Of a stretch of DNA of 64,000 bases, positions 6,919 to 15,276 are shown piece after piece. Below the pieces are notes generated by a model. The model worked only from the letters and a program-made list of their open reading frames with translations, did no database searches and was not told the DNA's origin. The number at the start of each line of letters is the position of its first letter. Positions within the stretch are counted from its first letter, which is position 1. This DNA is from Hungatella effluvii (GTDB lineage: Bacteria; Bacillota; Clostridia; Lachnospirales; Lachnospiraceae): assembly GCF_003201875.1 (NCBI RefSeq), contig NZ_QJKD01000011.1:1-64000 (forward strand), in the 5' to 3' direction. The position numbers and the translations under genes were made by a program.

Positions 6919-7851
6919 ATGACTACAGGAGCAGTTATACTTGCTGCGGGGCACAAAAGCTCGACTACCAGCTTCCAGCCCATGCTTCCGGTCGGAGACA
7001 CGACTGCGGTGAAGCGGATTATCATTACACTTCAGAGAGCCGGCGTGGAGCCGGTGGTGGTGATTACGGGAGACAGAGGAGAGGAGCTGGAGAAGCATAT
7101 TTCCAAGATGCGCGTGGTATGCTTAAGGAATGCGGAGTATGCGACGACTCAGCTGTTTGACAGTATCTGCATGGGACTAAACTACATCGAGGACCTGTGT
7201 GACCGGGTGCTGGTCATGCCGACAAAGGTTCCGCTGCTGCTGTCGGAGACCATCGAAAAGATTATGGAGAGTGAGGCGCCTCTGTGCTGTCCCGTATATG
7301 AGGGCAGAAGAGGCCATCCGGTGATGATAGCGGCGGACTGGATCCCGAAGATCCTGAACTACCAGGGAGAGTACGGGCTGCGCAGTTTTCTGCGGGAGCC
7401 GGAAGCGGATGTGGTGCTGGAGGAGATTCCGGTGGATGACAGAGGGATTATTCAGGCCGTGGAGACGGACGAAGACTGTGCCATGGCCTTGAGCGGAAAT
7501 CATGGCAAGCTGCCGCTTCACAGCCGTATGTCACTCTACCTGGAATGCGACGAAGTCTTTTTTGGACCGGGAATCGCCCAGTTTCTGTCGCTGATCGACC
7601 ATACCGGGTCCATGCAGACGGCGTGCAAACAGATGCATATGTCCTACAGTAAGGGATGGAAGATCATGAAGACCGCGGAGCGGGAGCTTGGCTATCCGCT
7701 ATTAATCACCCAGTCGGGCGGAGCGGAGGGCGGCTTTTCACAGATGACTCCGAAGACGAAGGACTTTTTAAACCGTTTTTTGCAGATGGAGCAGGAGATG
7801 AACAGCCATGCTTCACGATTGTTTGAAAAATATTTTGGAGATGAGAGGTAA
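6919..7851 (+). CDS. MocA-like nucleotidyltransferase domain fused to a ModE-type winged helix
   Basis: 310 residues in two parts. Residues 1-190 follow the MobA/MocA nucleotidyltransferase fold (ILAAG start, VITGD, RRGHPVMI), but the usual LAAG-x-S-x-R-M-G-x-x-K signature is degenerate: the Arg-Met-Gly is lost and the Lys before the PLLP motif is Gln (FQPMLP). Residues about 205-300 match the N-terminal winged helix of ModE molybdate regulators (DHTGSMQTACKQMHMSYSKGW, then GGAEGGFSQMTPKTKDFL). It heads an operon with XdhC and an ABC importer. I infer a DNA-binding sensor of molybdenum cofactor or its nucleotides rather than an active enzyme, but residual catalysis is possible. Translationally coupled to xdhC (TAATG). 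Confidence 0.85.
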   Translation: MTTGAVILAAGHKSSTTSFQPMLPVGDTTAVKRIIITLQRAGVEPVVVITGDRGEELEKHISKMRVVCLRNAEYATTQLFDSICMGLNYIEDLCDRVLVMPTKVPLLLSETIEKIMESEAPLCCPVYEGRRGHPVMIAADWIPKILNYQGEYGLRSFLREPEADVVLEEIPVDDRGIIQAVETDEDCAMALSGNHGKLPLHSRMSLYLECDEVFFGPGIAQFLSLIDHTGSMQTACKQMHMSYSKGWKIMKTAERELGYPLLITQSGGAEGGFSQMTPKTKDFLNRFLQMEQEMNSHASRLFEKYFGDER

Positions 7852-8882
7852 TGGGGATGAAACAGTTATTCGAAGAAATGAAGCAGATTCTGGAGCAGGG
7901 AGACGACCTGGTGCTGGTGACAGTGATCGCCGGTTCCGGTTCCACACCGAGGGGCGCGGGAGCCAGGATGATCGTCAGAAAAGACGGGACAACCATGGGA
8001 ACCATTGGCGGCGGCGCGGTAGAATATCAGGCGGGACGCATGGCTCTCGATGTGCTGAAGAGTAAAAGCTCCTTCAGCAAGGGCTTTAAACTGGTAAAAG
8101 GTCAGGTGGCGGATTTAGGAATGATCTGCGGCGGAGATGTAGTGGTCTATTTCCAGTATGTAAGCCCGGATAACCGGGATTTTCTTGCCATCTGTGAGGA
8201 AGGCATCCAGGCGTGTGAGCGGGATGAGGACAGTTGGATCATCACCGATATTACGGATGAGACGGCCTGGGCCGTGGGGATCTATTCGGAAAGCCGCGGA
8301 TTTGCCGGAATCACCGTGGAAGGCGATATAGAACCGCTGACACAGGCAAAGGCGGTGCAGACCTCCGTAAGCGGCAGAAAGTATTACAGCGAGCCGCTTC
8401 AGAGAGCCGGTACGGTATACGTGTTTGGCGGCGGCCATGTGGCGCAGGAGCTGGTTCCGGTGATTGCCCACGTGGGATTCAAATGTGTGGTTTATGATGA
8501 CCGCCCTGAATTTGCCAACAGCAGACTGTTTCCGGATGCGGTGAATACCATAGTCGGTGATTTTACCAGTGTCTTTGATAAGGTGACGATCCGTGAGCAG
8601 GATTACGTTGTGATCATGACGAGAGGCCATCAGTGTGACTACGACGTTCAGAAACAGGTTCTTAAGACGCCGGCCCACTATATCGGAGTGATGGGAAGCC
8701 GCCAGAAGCTGATGACACTTGCCGGAAAACTGAAGGCGGAGGGCTTCACCGACCAGGATATCGAGCGGTTCTACAGCCCGATCGGACTGGCGATTCTGGC
8801 GGAGACTCCCGCGGAAATCGCCATCAGCGTGGCGGGCGAATTGATTATGGTCAGAGCCAGGAGAGAGGGCCGGACGAAATGA
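7851..8882 (+). CDS. xdhC: XdhC/CoxI-family molybdenum hydroxylase maturation protein
   Basis: 343 residues. The N-terminal XdhC_CoxI domain (GSTPRGAGARMIV, then GTIGGGAVEYQ) is followed by a Rossmann domain (VFGGGHVAQELVPVIAHVG, residues about 185-300). XdhC proteins bind molybdenum cofactor and assist its sulfuration and insertion into xanthine-dehydrogenase-type hydroxylases; no such hydroxylase is in this window. The ATG at 7851 overlaps the stop of the preceding gene; an ATG at 7857 has better spacing to the GAGG at 7845-7848 and may be the true start. The 3' end overlaps the next gene by ATGA. Confidence 0.9.
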   Translation: MGMKQLFEEMKQILEQGDDLVLVTVIAGSGSTPRGAGARMIVRKDGTTMGTIGGGAVEYQAGRMALDVLKSKSSFSKGFKLVKGQVADLGMICGGDVVVYFQYVSPDNRDFLAICEEGIQACERDEDSWIITDITDETAWAVGIYSESRGFAGITVEGDIEPLTQAKAVQTSVSGRKYYSEPLQRAGTVYVFGGGHVAQELVPVIAHVGFKCVVYDDRPEFANSRLFPDAVNTIVGDFTSVFDKVTIREQDYVVIMTRGHQCDYDVQKQVLKTPAHYIGVMGSRQKLMTLAGKLKAEGFTDQDIERFYSPIGLAILAETPAEIAISVAGELIMVRARREGRTK

Positions 8883-9520
8883 CAGAGAGCCATCTCTTTT
8901 TAAAGGGACAGTCCGGGGCCGGGAAGACGACGTGTCTCCTGTCCTGTCTGGAGTCTTACTGGAAGGGCGCCGGGGGATTTTTGACCCAGCGCCTGACAGA
9001 CGGAGACGGTGAGACTGTGGGATTTCGCCTCCTGCCGGTGGAGAACATGGAAGAAATACCTTCCGTGACGAGGGCCTATGAGCCTGGCATAGAGGGCATT
9101 TTCATTGAGCGGACACCGGAAGGGTGGAGAAAATATCCGGAAGTGTTTGAGACGCTGGGAGCGGAGATACTGAACCGCCTGCTGGAACATCCGGAACAGT
9201 ACCGTTTCTGCTATATCGATGAGATCGGCGGCGTGGAACTGAAGGTAAAGCCATTCATGGAGCAGCTGGAACGGCTGCTTGGGAGTCCGGCCTTCTGTGT
9301 CGGAGTGCTGAAGCATTCGGGAAATCTGGCCTCTATGGGTACGAGAATTCCGCTTCCTGCCAATGCAGCCCCGGACAGGGAGTGGCTGGAAGCGCAGATG
9401 GAGCAGCGCTTCGGCTGCCGGATTCTGGTCTTTGACGGAGGCGAAGCGGAGAAAATGGAAATCAGGCGGATCATAGACCTGCGGCTTTCCGGAACAACAG
9501 AGAAAGGGAGTGAAAAGTGA
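8879..9520 (+). CDS. THEP1-like nucleoside-triphosphatase
   Basis: 213 residues. Walker A GQSGAGKTT (residues about 9-17) and the THEP1 signature IDEIGGVEL (about 105-113) identify an NTPase of the THEP1/NTPase_1 family; GFLTQRL and VGFRLL are other family marks. THEP1 enzymes hydrolyse NTPs slowly in vitro and their cell role is unclear. Here the gene is translationally coupled (ATGA) to xdhC and to the permease, so it probably serves molybdenum-cofactor nucleotide handling or energises a delivery step; this is inference from context. Confidence 0.8.
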   Translation: MTESHLFLKGQSGAGKTTCLLSCLESYWKGAGGFLTQRLTDGDGETVGFRLLPVENMEEIPSVTRAYEPGIEGIFIERTPEGWRKYPEVFETLGAEILNRLLEHPEQYRFCYIDEIGGVELKVKPFMEQLERLLGSPAFCVGVLKHSGNLASMGTRIPLPANAAPDREWLEAQMEQRFGCRILVFDGGEAEKMEIRRIIDLRLSGTTEKGSEK

Positions 9521-10533
9521 TGGCAGATAAACATCGGGTGCGAGTGCGGCTCACCGCAATGGTGGTTTTGTTTGCAGTCTGCTTTTTCGGTTCCTTCATG
9601 CTGGGGAGATATCCGATTGAACCGTGGACGCTGATTCGGGTGCTGGCATCGAGAGTCATTCCGGTTACGCCGGACTGGCCTTCGCAGGTAGAGACGGTTC
9701 TTTTCAACGTCCGCCTTCCCCGGGTGTTAATGGCGGCGCTGATCGGTGCAGGACTGGCGGCGGCGGGAGCGGCCTATCAGGGAATATTTAAGAATCCCAT
9801 GGTCTCGCCGGATGTGCTGGGAGCGTCGTCAGGCGCCGGATTTGGAGCCGCTCTGGGGCTGTTCCTCTCATTCTCCTACCAGGGAGTATCGTTTCTGGCG
9901 TTTGTTCTGGGACTGTCGGCTGTGGGGGCGGTCTGCCTGATCAGCAGCCGCGTGAAATACAACCAGACGCTGGGCCTGGTGCTGGCCGGAATGATGATCA
10001 GCTCCCTGTTTACGGCGGCTGTGTCATTCTTAAAACTTGTGGCGGACCCAAACAATACGCTGCCGGTGATCACATACTGGCTCATGGGAAGCCTGGCCTC
10101 GATCCGGCCGAAGGATCTGGCCTTTGCGGCTCCGTGGATCATTGGCGGTATTATCCCCATCTACCTGCTGCGCTGGAAGATCAATGTGCTGACGCTGGGT
10201 GAGGAAGAAGCACGCTGTATCGGCGTCAACACCAGTGCGGTCCGGCTTGCCGTGGTGCTCTGTGCGACGCTCATTACATCGGCGGCCGTGTCGGTCAGCG
10301 GTCTGATCGGCTGGGTGGGGCTGGTAATACCTCACTTTGCCCGGATGCTGGTGGGAAGCGACTACAGGAAGATGCTTCCAGCCTCTTTGCTTTTGGGCGC
10401 AAGCTTTTTGCTGGTGGTCGATAACTTCGCCAGGCTTCTGGCGACCAGCGAGATACCCATCGGAATTCTCACCGCATTTGTGGGAGCGCCGTTTTTCCTC
10501 TGGCTGATCCTGAGGGAAGGAAATAAACTTTGA
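9520..10533 (+). CDS. FecCD-type ABC transporter permease
   Basis: 337 residues, about ten membrane helices, with FecCD hallmarks: RLPRVLMAALIGAGLAAAG near the N-terminus, NPMVSPDVLGASSGAG, and the C-terminal GLIGWVGLVIPHFARMLVG. Such permeases import siderophores, haem, cobalamin or, in the MolBC type of Haemophilus, molybdate. Start taken at the ATG of 9520 (GGAG at 9507-9510, spacing 9); a GTG at 9517 is possible. It overlaps the THEP1 gene stop. Confidence 0.93.
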   Translation: MADKHRVRVRLTAMVVLFAVCFFGSFMLGRYPIEPWTLIRVLASRVIPVTPDWPSQVETVLFNVRLPRVLMAALIGAGLAAAGAAYQGIFKNPMVSPDVLGASSGAGFGAALGLFLSFSYQGVSFLAFVLGLSAVGAVCLISSRVKYNQTLGLVLAGMMISSLFTAAVSFLKLVADPNNTLPVITYWLMGSLASIRPKDLAFAAPWIIGGIIPIYLLRWKINVLTLGEEEARCIGVNTSAVRLAVVLCATLITSAAVSVSGLIGWVGLVIPHFARMLVGSDYRKMLPASLLLGASFLLVVDNFARLLATSEIPIGILTAFVGAPFFLWLILREGNKL

Positions 10534-10546
10534 GAGGTGGTAGAAT

Positions 10547-11329
10547 ATGGGGCTGATCGTAGAAAATCTGACCTTCGGCTACCGGTGCTTTCCCGTCCTG
10601 AAGGGCGTGGATTTTTCCGTGGAAAAGGGAAATCTCGTCTGTATGCTGGGGAAAAACGGCGCCGGCAAGAGCACGCTGTTCCGGTGTATTCTGGGCCTCT
10701 TAAAGGGGTACCACGGGAAAATCATGGCCGACGGGGTGGACCTGCGAACGCTTAAAGAGAAAGAGCTGGCCAGAAAGATTGCCTATATCCCCCAGAATCA
10801 CGATCAGGCGTTTGCCTTTTCGGTTCTGGACATGGTGATGATGGGAACCACATCGTCGCTTCAGGGATTAAAGAGTCCTGGAAGGGAACAGAGGGAGACG
10901 GCATTTGATGCGCTTAAGACCATGAGGATCGAAGCGATGGCGGAGCGCTCTTACGCGCATTTAAGCGGAGGGGAACAGCAGCTGGTGCTGATAGCCAGGG
11001 CGATCGCACAGCAGGCGGGAATCCTCATTATGGATGAGCCGTGTGCAAACCTGGATTACGGCAATCAGGCCAGAGTCATGGAGGAGTTAAAGCGGCTTGC
11101 CGGAGAGGGATATTTAATCGTACAGTCTACTCACAGCCCGGATCAGGCGTTTCTCTATGCCGATCAGGCCGCGGTGCTTTCAGACGGGGTGATAAAGGCA
11201 TTTGGAAAGCCGGAGGAGGTGCTGACAGAGTCACTTCTGGAGACCATGTACGGTATAACGGTTCGTTTGTTTGACGCGGGAGACACGGGGAGAAAACTGT
11301 GTATGCCCGATCGGGTGAAGGGGGAATAA
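10547..11329 (+). CDS. FecE-type ABC transporter ATPase
   Basis: 260 residues. Walker A GKNGAGKST (about residues 35-43), Q-loop YIPQNHDQ, signature LSGGEQQLV, Walker B ILIMDEPCANLD and the switch His in STHSPDQ are all present. It pairs with the permease 13 bp upstream. GAGGTGG precedes the ATG. Confidence 0.93.
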   Translation: MGLIVENLTFGYRCFPVLKGVDFSVEKGNLVCMLGKNGAGKSTLFRCILGLLKGYHGKIMADGVDLRTLKEKELARKIAYIPQNHDQAFAFSVLDMVMMGTTSSLQGLKSPGREQRETAFDALKTMRIEAMAERSYAHLSGGEQQLVLIARAIAQQAGILIMDEPCANLDYGNQARVMEELKRLAGEGYLIVQSTHSPDQAFLYADQAAVLSDGVIKAFGKPEEVLTESLLETMYGITVRLFDAGDTGRKLCMPDRVKGE

Positions 11330-11332
11330 ATC

Positions 11333-12091
11333 ATGTGGGAACTGTATGAAAGGCTGATAGCGCCAATACCGGACGATGTTCCGGTGGATGAAATAATAGT
11401 GGGAACGAGCTGTACCATGGTAAGAGCCGGCGGTGCGGCGGGTGCGGCCGCCAACCAGAGGCTGGAGAGCCGGCCGCGCATCCTGGAGGAAGAGGAATGG
11501 GAACAGGGCATGACCTGGAGACAGGCGGCGTCCCTGATTTCCTCCTGGAACTTTCTGGAGGCCGGAATCGGAGCGGCGGCCATTAACGCCTATTATAACC
11601 GGGAGGCCGTGCTGATGGCCGGAATCGCCGCGTATGAGGGCGTAAAAATATTGGAAAGCTGCGATACGTTTGCGGCGCCGGGAGACGCGTTTGCGGGAAA
11701 AAAAGTGGCGACTATCGGCCATTTCCATTATGCGGAGCGCTATCTGGAAAAGGCGGGAGAACTCTTTGTTCTGGAGAGGGAACCGCGGGAGGGCGACTAT
11801 CCGGATACGGCCTGCGAATACATTTTGCCGGAAATGGATTACATCTACATAACAGGGTTCACTCTGGTGAATAAGACGCTTCCAAGACTTTTGGAACTGT
11901 CCGGCAATGCCAGGGTGATTCTGGTGGGACCCAGCGTCCCGATGGCGCCGGCGCTGTTTGAATTTGGCGTGAAGGAGCTGGCCGGAACGCTGATTACGGA
12001 TATGGCAAAGACAGAACGCTGCATCCGCCACGGCAGCCACCGGGCGGTAGTGCGCTCCGGTATACCAGTGAGAGCAGGATATCAGAATTAA
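11333..12091 (+). CDS. DUF364 (DUF4213-DUF364) protein, putative metal-chelate handling
   Basis: 252 residues resembling PF04016: an N-terminal enolase-N-like part (VDEIIVGTSCTMVRAGGAAGAAA; GAAAINAYYN) and a C-terminal Rossmann-like part (KVATIGHFHYAERYLEKAG; ITGFTLVNKTLPRLLELS; LVGPSVPMAP). A structural study of a family member proposed heavy-metal chelation; the reaction is not known. Its place between the ATPase (4 bp away) and the binding protein of a FecCD importer supports a role in processing the imported metal or metallophore. Confidence 0.85.
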   Translation: MWELYERLIAPIPDDVPVDEIIVGTSCTMVRAGGAAGAAANQRLESRPRILEEEEWEQGMTWRQAASLISSWNFLEAGIGAAAINAYYNREAVLMAGIAAYEGVKILESCDTFAAPGDAFAGKKVATIGHFHYAERYLEKAGELFVLEREPREGDYPDTACEYILPEMDYIYITGFTLVNKTLPRLLELSGNARVILVGPSVPMAPALFEFGVKELAGTLITDMAKTERCIRHGSHRAVVRSGIPVRAGYQN

Positions 12092-12111
12092 CAAATAAGG
12101 GAGGCAATATC

Positions 12112-13305
12112 ATGAAGAAAAGAAAAAACATATGGCTGGGCCTGTCACTCGCTGCAATCATGATGATGGGACTTGGCGGCTGTGCCAAAGGATCCGGGAA
12201 TACCGGAGAGGCACAGCAGACTGCGGTGGAGACCACTGCCGCGGCGACAGCTGACACGACAGCGGAGGCTTCACAGGAGACGGATAAGGCAGATTCTGCG
12301 GCCGGAGACAAGGCTGCGCAGGCGGAAGGAACGAGAATCATCACGGACTCAGCCGGGAGAGAGGTGGAGATCCCTTCGGAAATCACGAAGATCGCGCCCT
12401 CCGGTCCTCTGGCCCAGATCGTGCTCTACACGGTGAGCCCGGATAAGCTGGCTGGTCTGGCGGCTGATTTCTCCGATGAGGCGAAGCAGTATATCGATGA
12501 AAAGTACTGGGGACTGCCAAAATTCGGACAGTTCTACGGAAAGAACGCAAGTCTTAACATGGAAGCTCTGATTGCGGAAGCGCCGGATGTCATCATTGAC
12601 ATAGGAGAGGCGAAGAAGACGGTGAAAGAGGACATGGATGCTCTTCAGGAGCAGTTGAATATTCCGGTTATCTTTGTGGAAGCGACGCTACCCACCATGG
12701 CAGACGCCTACGAGATGCTGGGAGATATCACCGGCGAGAAGGCGCAGGCCGGAAAACTGGCGGATTACTGCCGGGCAGAGATCGGGAAGGCGGATCAGAA
12801 TGCGGCGGCTATCGCTGACGCAGACAGAAAGAGTGTGTATTTCGGGCTTGGTGACGACGGCCTTCACACCAATGCCAAAGGCTCCATCCACGCCGACGTG
12901 ATCGATCGGATTGGAGCGGTCAACGCGGCCGATGTGGAAGCGGTATCCAGCGGAGGCGGAAGCGAAGTCTCCTTCGAACAGGTACTGCTCTGGAACCCGG
13001 ATTTGATCATCGTGGATTCCCAGAAGCTCTATGATACGCTTACTGCGGATCCCATGTGGCAGGAGCTGGATGCCGTGAAAAACGGGAAAATCTTCAAAAT
13101 TCCGACTGCTCCATACAGCTATATGAGCAGCCCGCCCTCTGTAAACCGTATGATCGGCATCGAGTGGCTTGGCGGTCTCGTATATCCGGAGATCTATACG
13201 TCGGACATTCGGGAAGAAGTGAAGAATTTCTACCAGCTTTTCTATCATATCGATGTGACAGACGAAAAACTGGAGGCAATACTGAAGAATGCGGTTAGGG
13301 GATAA
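12112..13305 (+). CDS. ABC transporter substrate-binding lipoprotein (FepB/BtuF/MolA type)
   Basis: 397 residues. A lipoprotein signal peptide ends in LGGC (Cys24), followed by an Ala/Thr/Glu-rich linker to about residue 65. The mature part is a class III binding protein with ITDSAGREVEIP at its start, PDVIIDIG, a SFEQVLLWNPDLIIV stretch and a C-terminal PPSVNRMIGIEWLGGLVYP segment often seen in metal-oxyanion and corrinoid binding proteins. It is the last gene of the operon and captures the substrate outside the cell. The ligand is not decidable from sequence; molybdate or tungstate is favoured by the neighbours. Confidence 0.9.
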   Translation: MKKRKNIWLGLSLAAIMMMGLGGCAKGSGNTGEAQQTAVETTAAATADTTAEASQETDKADSAAGDKAAQAEGTRIITDSAGREVEIPSEITKIAPSGPLAQIVLYTVSPDKLAGLAADFSDEAKQYIDEKYWGLPKFGQFYGKNASLNMEALIAEAPDVIIDIGEAKKTVKEDMDALQEQLNIPVIFVEATLPTMADAYEMLGDITGEKAQAGKLADYCRAEIGKADQNAAAIADADRKSVYFGLGDDGLHTNAKGSIHADVIDRIGAVNAADVEAVSSGGGSEVSFEQVLLWNPDLIIVDSQKLYDTLTADPMWQELDAVKNGKIFKIPTAPYSYMSSPPSVNRMIGIEWLGGLVYPEIYTSDIREEVKNFYQLFYHIDVTDEKLEAILKNAVRG

Positions 13306-13306
13306 G

Positions 13307-13486
13307 GGTACGCAGACTTTTGCATAGGAATTGAGGAAAAGGGAGAGCGGGCGGCAGGGAGGGAAAGGTTCAGGGATTCCGAGGGGGTGGGACTAAGGGC
13401 GAACAGCCCCCTCAGAATCCCTGAGCGGTTCCTCCATGCCGCCCCCGTTTCCGTTTCCTTGATACCCCACGCAAAAGTCCGCGTAC
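13307..13486. repeat. Large intergenic fold-back (arms about 80 bp)
   Basis: The sequence from GGTACGCAGACTTTTGC (13307) to about 13387 is mirrored by 13404-13486 (GCAAAAGTCCGCGTACC at the far end), with imperfect matches between. Inner arms CAGGGATTC-GAGGGGG/CCCCCTC-GAATCCCTG are nearly perfect. The right arm, read on minus, contains GGAAACGGAAACGGGGGCGGCA, similar to the arm of the 45.7-kb element. It begins 2 bp after the binding-protein stop codon and may also act as its terminator, although it has no T-run. Confidence 0.75.
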
Positions 13487-13512
13487 CTCCTACACAAAAC
13501 CCCAATTCTAAA

Positions 13513-13549
13513 AAAATACGCGAAGCCGGGAAATGGCTTCGCGTATTTT
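13513..13549 (-). terminator. Intrinsic terminator of the DUF1540 gene
   Basis: Perfect 15-bp stem AAAATACGCGAAGCC (13513-13527) with GGCTTCGCGTATTTT (13535-13549); on the minus strand it is followed by a run of U (complement of the A-run 13510-13516). Confidence 0.85.
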
Positions 13550-13569
13550 CTTCATTTATGCGCAGATAT

Positions 13570-13740
13570 TTAAGCCTTGTTTACAAAAGACTCGCAGTCT
13601 GTACATTCCTTCATGGTCGGGTTGGACTCATGAGTACCTACCTTAATAGCCTCAAGAGTACAGTAATCCTCGTTTTTGGCATGGTAAGTGCAGTTATTGA
13701 TTGTACAGTGGATACATTCATTCTTTCCGTTTACTAACAT
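13570..13740 (-). CDS. Small DUF1540 cysteine-rich protein
   Basis: 56 residues, starting MLVNGKNECIHCTINNC. Six or more Cys in CxxCxxxxC, YC and CxxC arrangements match DUF1540, a short Firmicutes family thought to bind a metal; some relatives are sporulation-linked. A strong AAAGGAGG lies 7 nt before the ATG on the minus strand and the gene ends at a clean terminator. It is transcribed divergently from the MATE pump gene. No biochemical role is known. Confidence 0.85.
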   Translation of the reverse strand: MLVNGKNECIHCTINNCTYHAKNEDYCTLEAIKVGTHESNPTMKECTDCESFVNKA

Positions 13741-13841
13741 AGTTCAATACCTCCTTTATCATCTTATCGGTAATATTATCTGCAGAAATGAAGAAAATAT
13801 ACGGATGAATGTCAGCACAGTTTTCAAACACGCTCTGGGAC

Positions 13842-13870
13842 TTGTTAGATTGTATGTTTGGGTGTATACT
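13842..13870 (+). promoter_or_regulatory. SigA-type promoter for the MATE gene
   Basis: TTGTTA (13842-13847), 17-bp spacer, TATACT (13865-13870), 48 bp before the GTG start. Confidence 0.7.
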
Positions 13871-13918
13871 ATTTTCATTGAAAAAAATTGACAGAAAGGT
13901 TTTGGGGAGGTCGTAGGG

Positions 13919-15271
13919 GTGGGACAGAAACAGAAGACAAAACAGGTGATCATGACGGAAGGCGTAATCTGGAAGCAGCTTTTGGCGTTTTCCATGCCGC
14001 TTCTGGTAGGCAATCTTTTTCAGCAGCTGTATAATACCGTGGATTCCATCGTGGTTGGAAACTTCATCGGCAGCGAGGCACTGGCTGCGGTTGGTTCCAG
14101 TAACTCCCTGATCAATCTGATCATCGGCATGTTTATGGGAATCGCCACCGGCGCGGGAGTGATTATCTCCCAGTATTACGGGGCGAAGGACGATCAGAAG
14201 CTTCACTGGGCGGTGCATACCTGCATGGCGCTGAGTCTGATCGGAGGTACGCTGCTGATCTTGCTGGGCGTGCTTCTGTCCCCGCTGATCCTGAAATGGA
14301 TGGGCACGCCCGAAGAGGTTATGCCTAATTCTGTCGCCTACCTGCGCATCTTCTTCTGCGGTTCCCTGTTCAATCTGGTATACAACATGGGCGCCGGAGT
14401 GCTGAGGGCGGTGGGAGACTCCAGGCGGCCTCTCTATTATCTCTGTGTGTCCTCTGTGGTAAACATCATTCTGGACATGGTTTTTGTGGTGGTATTCCAT
14501 ATGGGGACGGCCGGAGTCGGTTATGCCACCGTGATCGCGCAGGCGGTTTCTTCTGTGCTTACGGTGCGGACGCTGATGAAAACGGAGGACAGCTACCGTC
14601 TGGTTCCTTCCGAGATCAGGATCGACCAGCGTATGATGAAGCGGATCTTAAAGCTGGGCATACCGAGCGGAATTCAGCAGAGCATCATATCCCTGTCCAA
14701 CGTTATCGTCCAGGCGAACATCAATGGCTTCGGAGCGGCCGCCATGGCGGGCTATGGTGCCTACAGCAAGGTGGATGGCTTCGCCATGCTGCCGCTTCAG
14801 AGCTTCTGTATGGCTTCGACCACCTTCACAGGTCAGAATATCGGTGCGAAAAAGGCAAAACGTGTCAAGGATGGGATGTTTCAGGGAATTGCCATCAGCC
14901 TGATTTATACGGCCTTTATCTCGGTCGTCCTTTATTTAAATGCGGACAAGATTCTCCGCATCTTCTCGCCGGATGAGGCGGTTATCGCCTTCGGGCATAC
15001 TACCATGGCCATCCTGCTTCCGTTTTACTGGTCCATTGCGATTCACCAGATCCTGATGGGAAGTATCCGGGGAAGCGGAAGAACCATGATTACCATGTTG
15101 ATCGGCGTTGGAAACATGTGTATCCTGCGCATGATATATATTAATTTACTGGTTCCATTTTTTCCGAGTTTTGAGGCTGTCATGTGGTGCTATCCAATTA
15201 CCTGGATGACGACGATGCTGATGGACTGCGTCTACAGCGCAAAGGCTAAATGGATTCCGAAAGGAGAATAG
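13919..15271 (+). CDS. MATE-family multidrug/cation antiporter
   Basis: 450 residues with about twelve membrane helices in two related halves. The first helix carries the family motif LLVGNLFQQLYNTVDSIVVG; AVGSSNSLINL follows and the second half repeats the pattern (GIPSGIQQSIISLSNVIVQ). MATE pumps export drugs or metabolites using Na+ or H+ gradients; the substrate is not decidable. The start is a GTG preceded by GGGGAGG. Confidence 0.93.
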   Translation: MGQKQKTKQVIMTEGVIWKQLLAFSMPLLVGNLFQQLYNTVDSIVVGNFIGSEALAAVGSSNSLINLIIGMFMGIATGAGVIISQYYGAKDDQKLHWAVHTCMALSLIGGTLLILLGVLLSPLILKWMGTPEEVMPNSVAYLRIFFCGSLFNLVYNMGAGVLRAVGDSRRPLYYLCVSSVVNIILDMVFVVVFHMGTAGVGYATVIAQAVSSVLTVRTLMKTEDSYRLVPSEIRIDQRMMKRILKLGIPSGIQQSIISLSNVIVQANINGFGAAAMAGYGAYSKVDGFAMLPLQSFCMASTTFTGQNIGAKKAKRVKDGMFQGIAISLIYTAFISVVLYLNADKILRIFSPDEAVIAFGHTTMAILLPFYWSIAIHQILMGSIRGSGRTMITMLIGVGNMCILRMIYINLLVPFFPSFEAVMWCYPITWMTTMLMDCVYSAKAKWIPKGE

Positions 15272-15276
15272 ACGAT

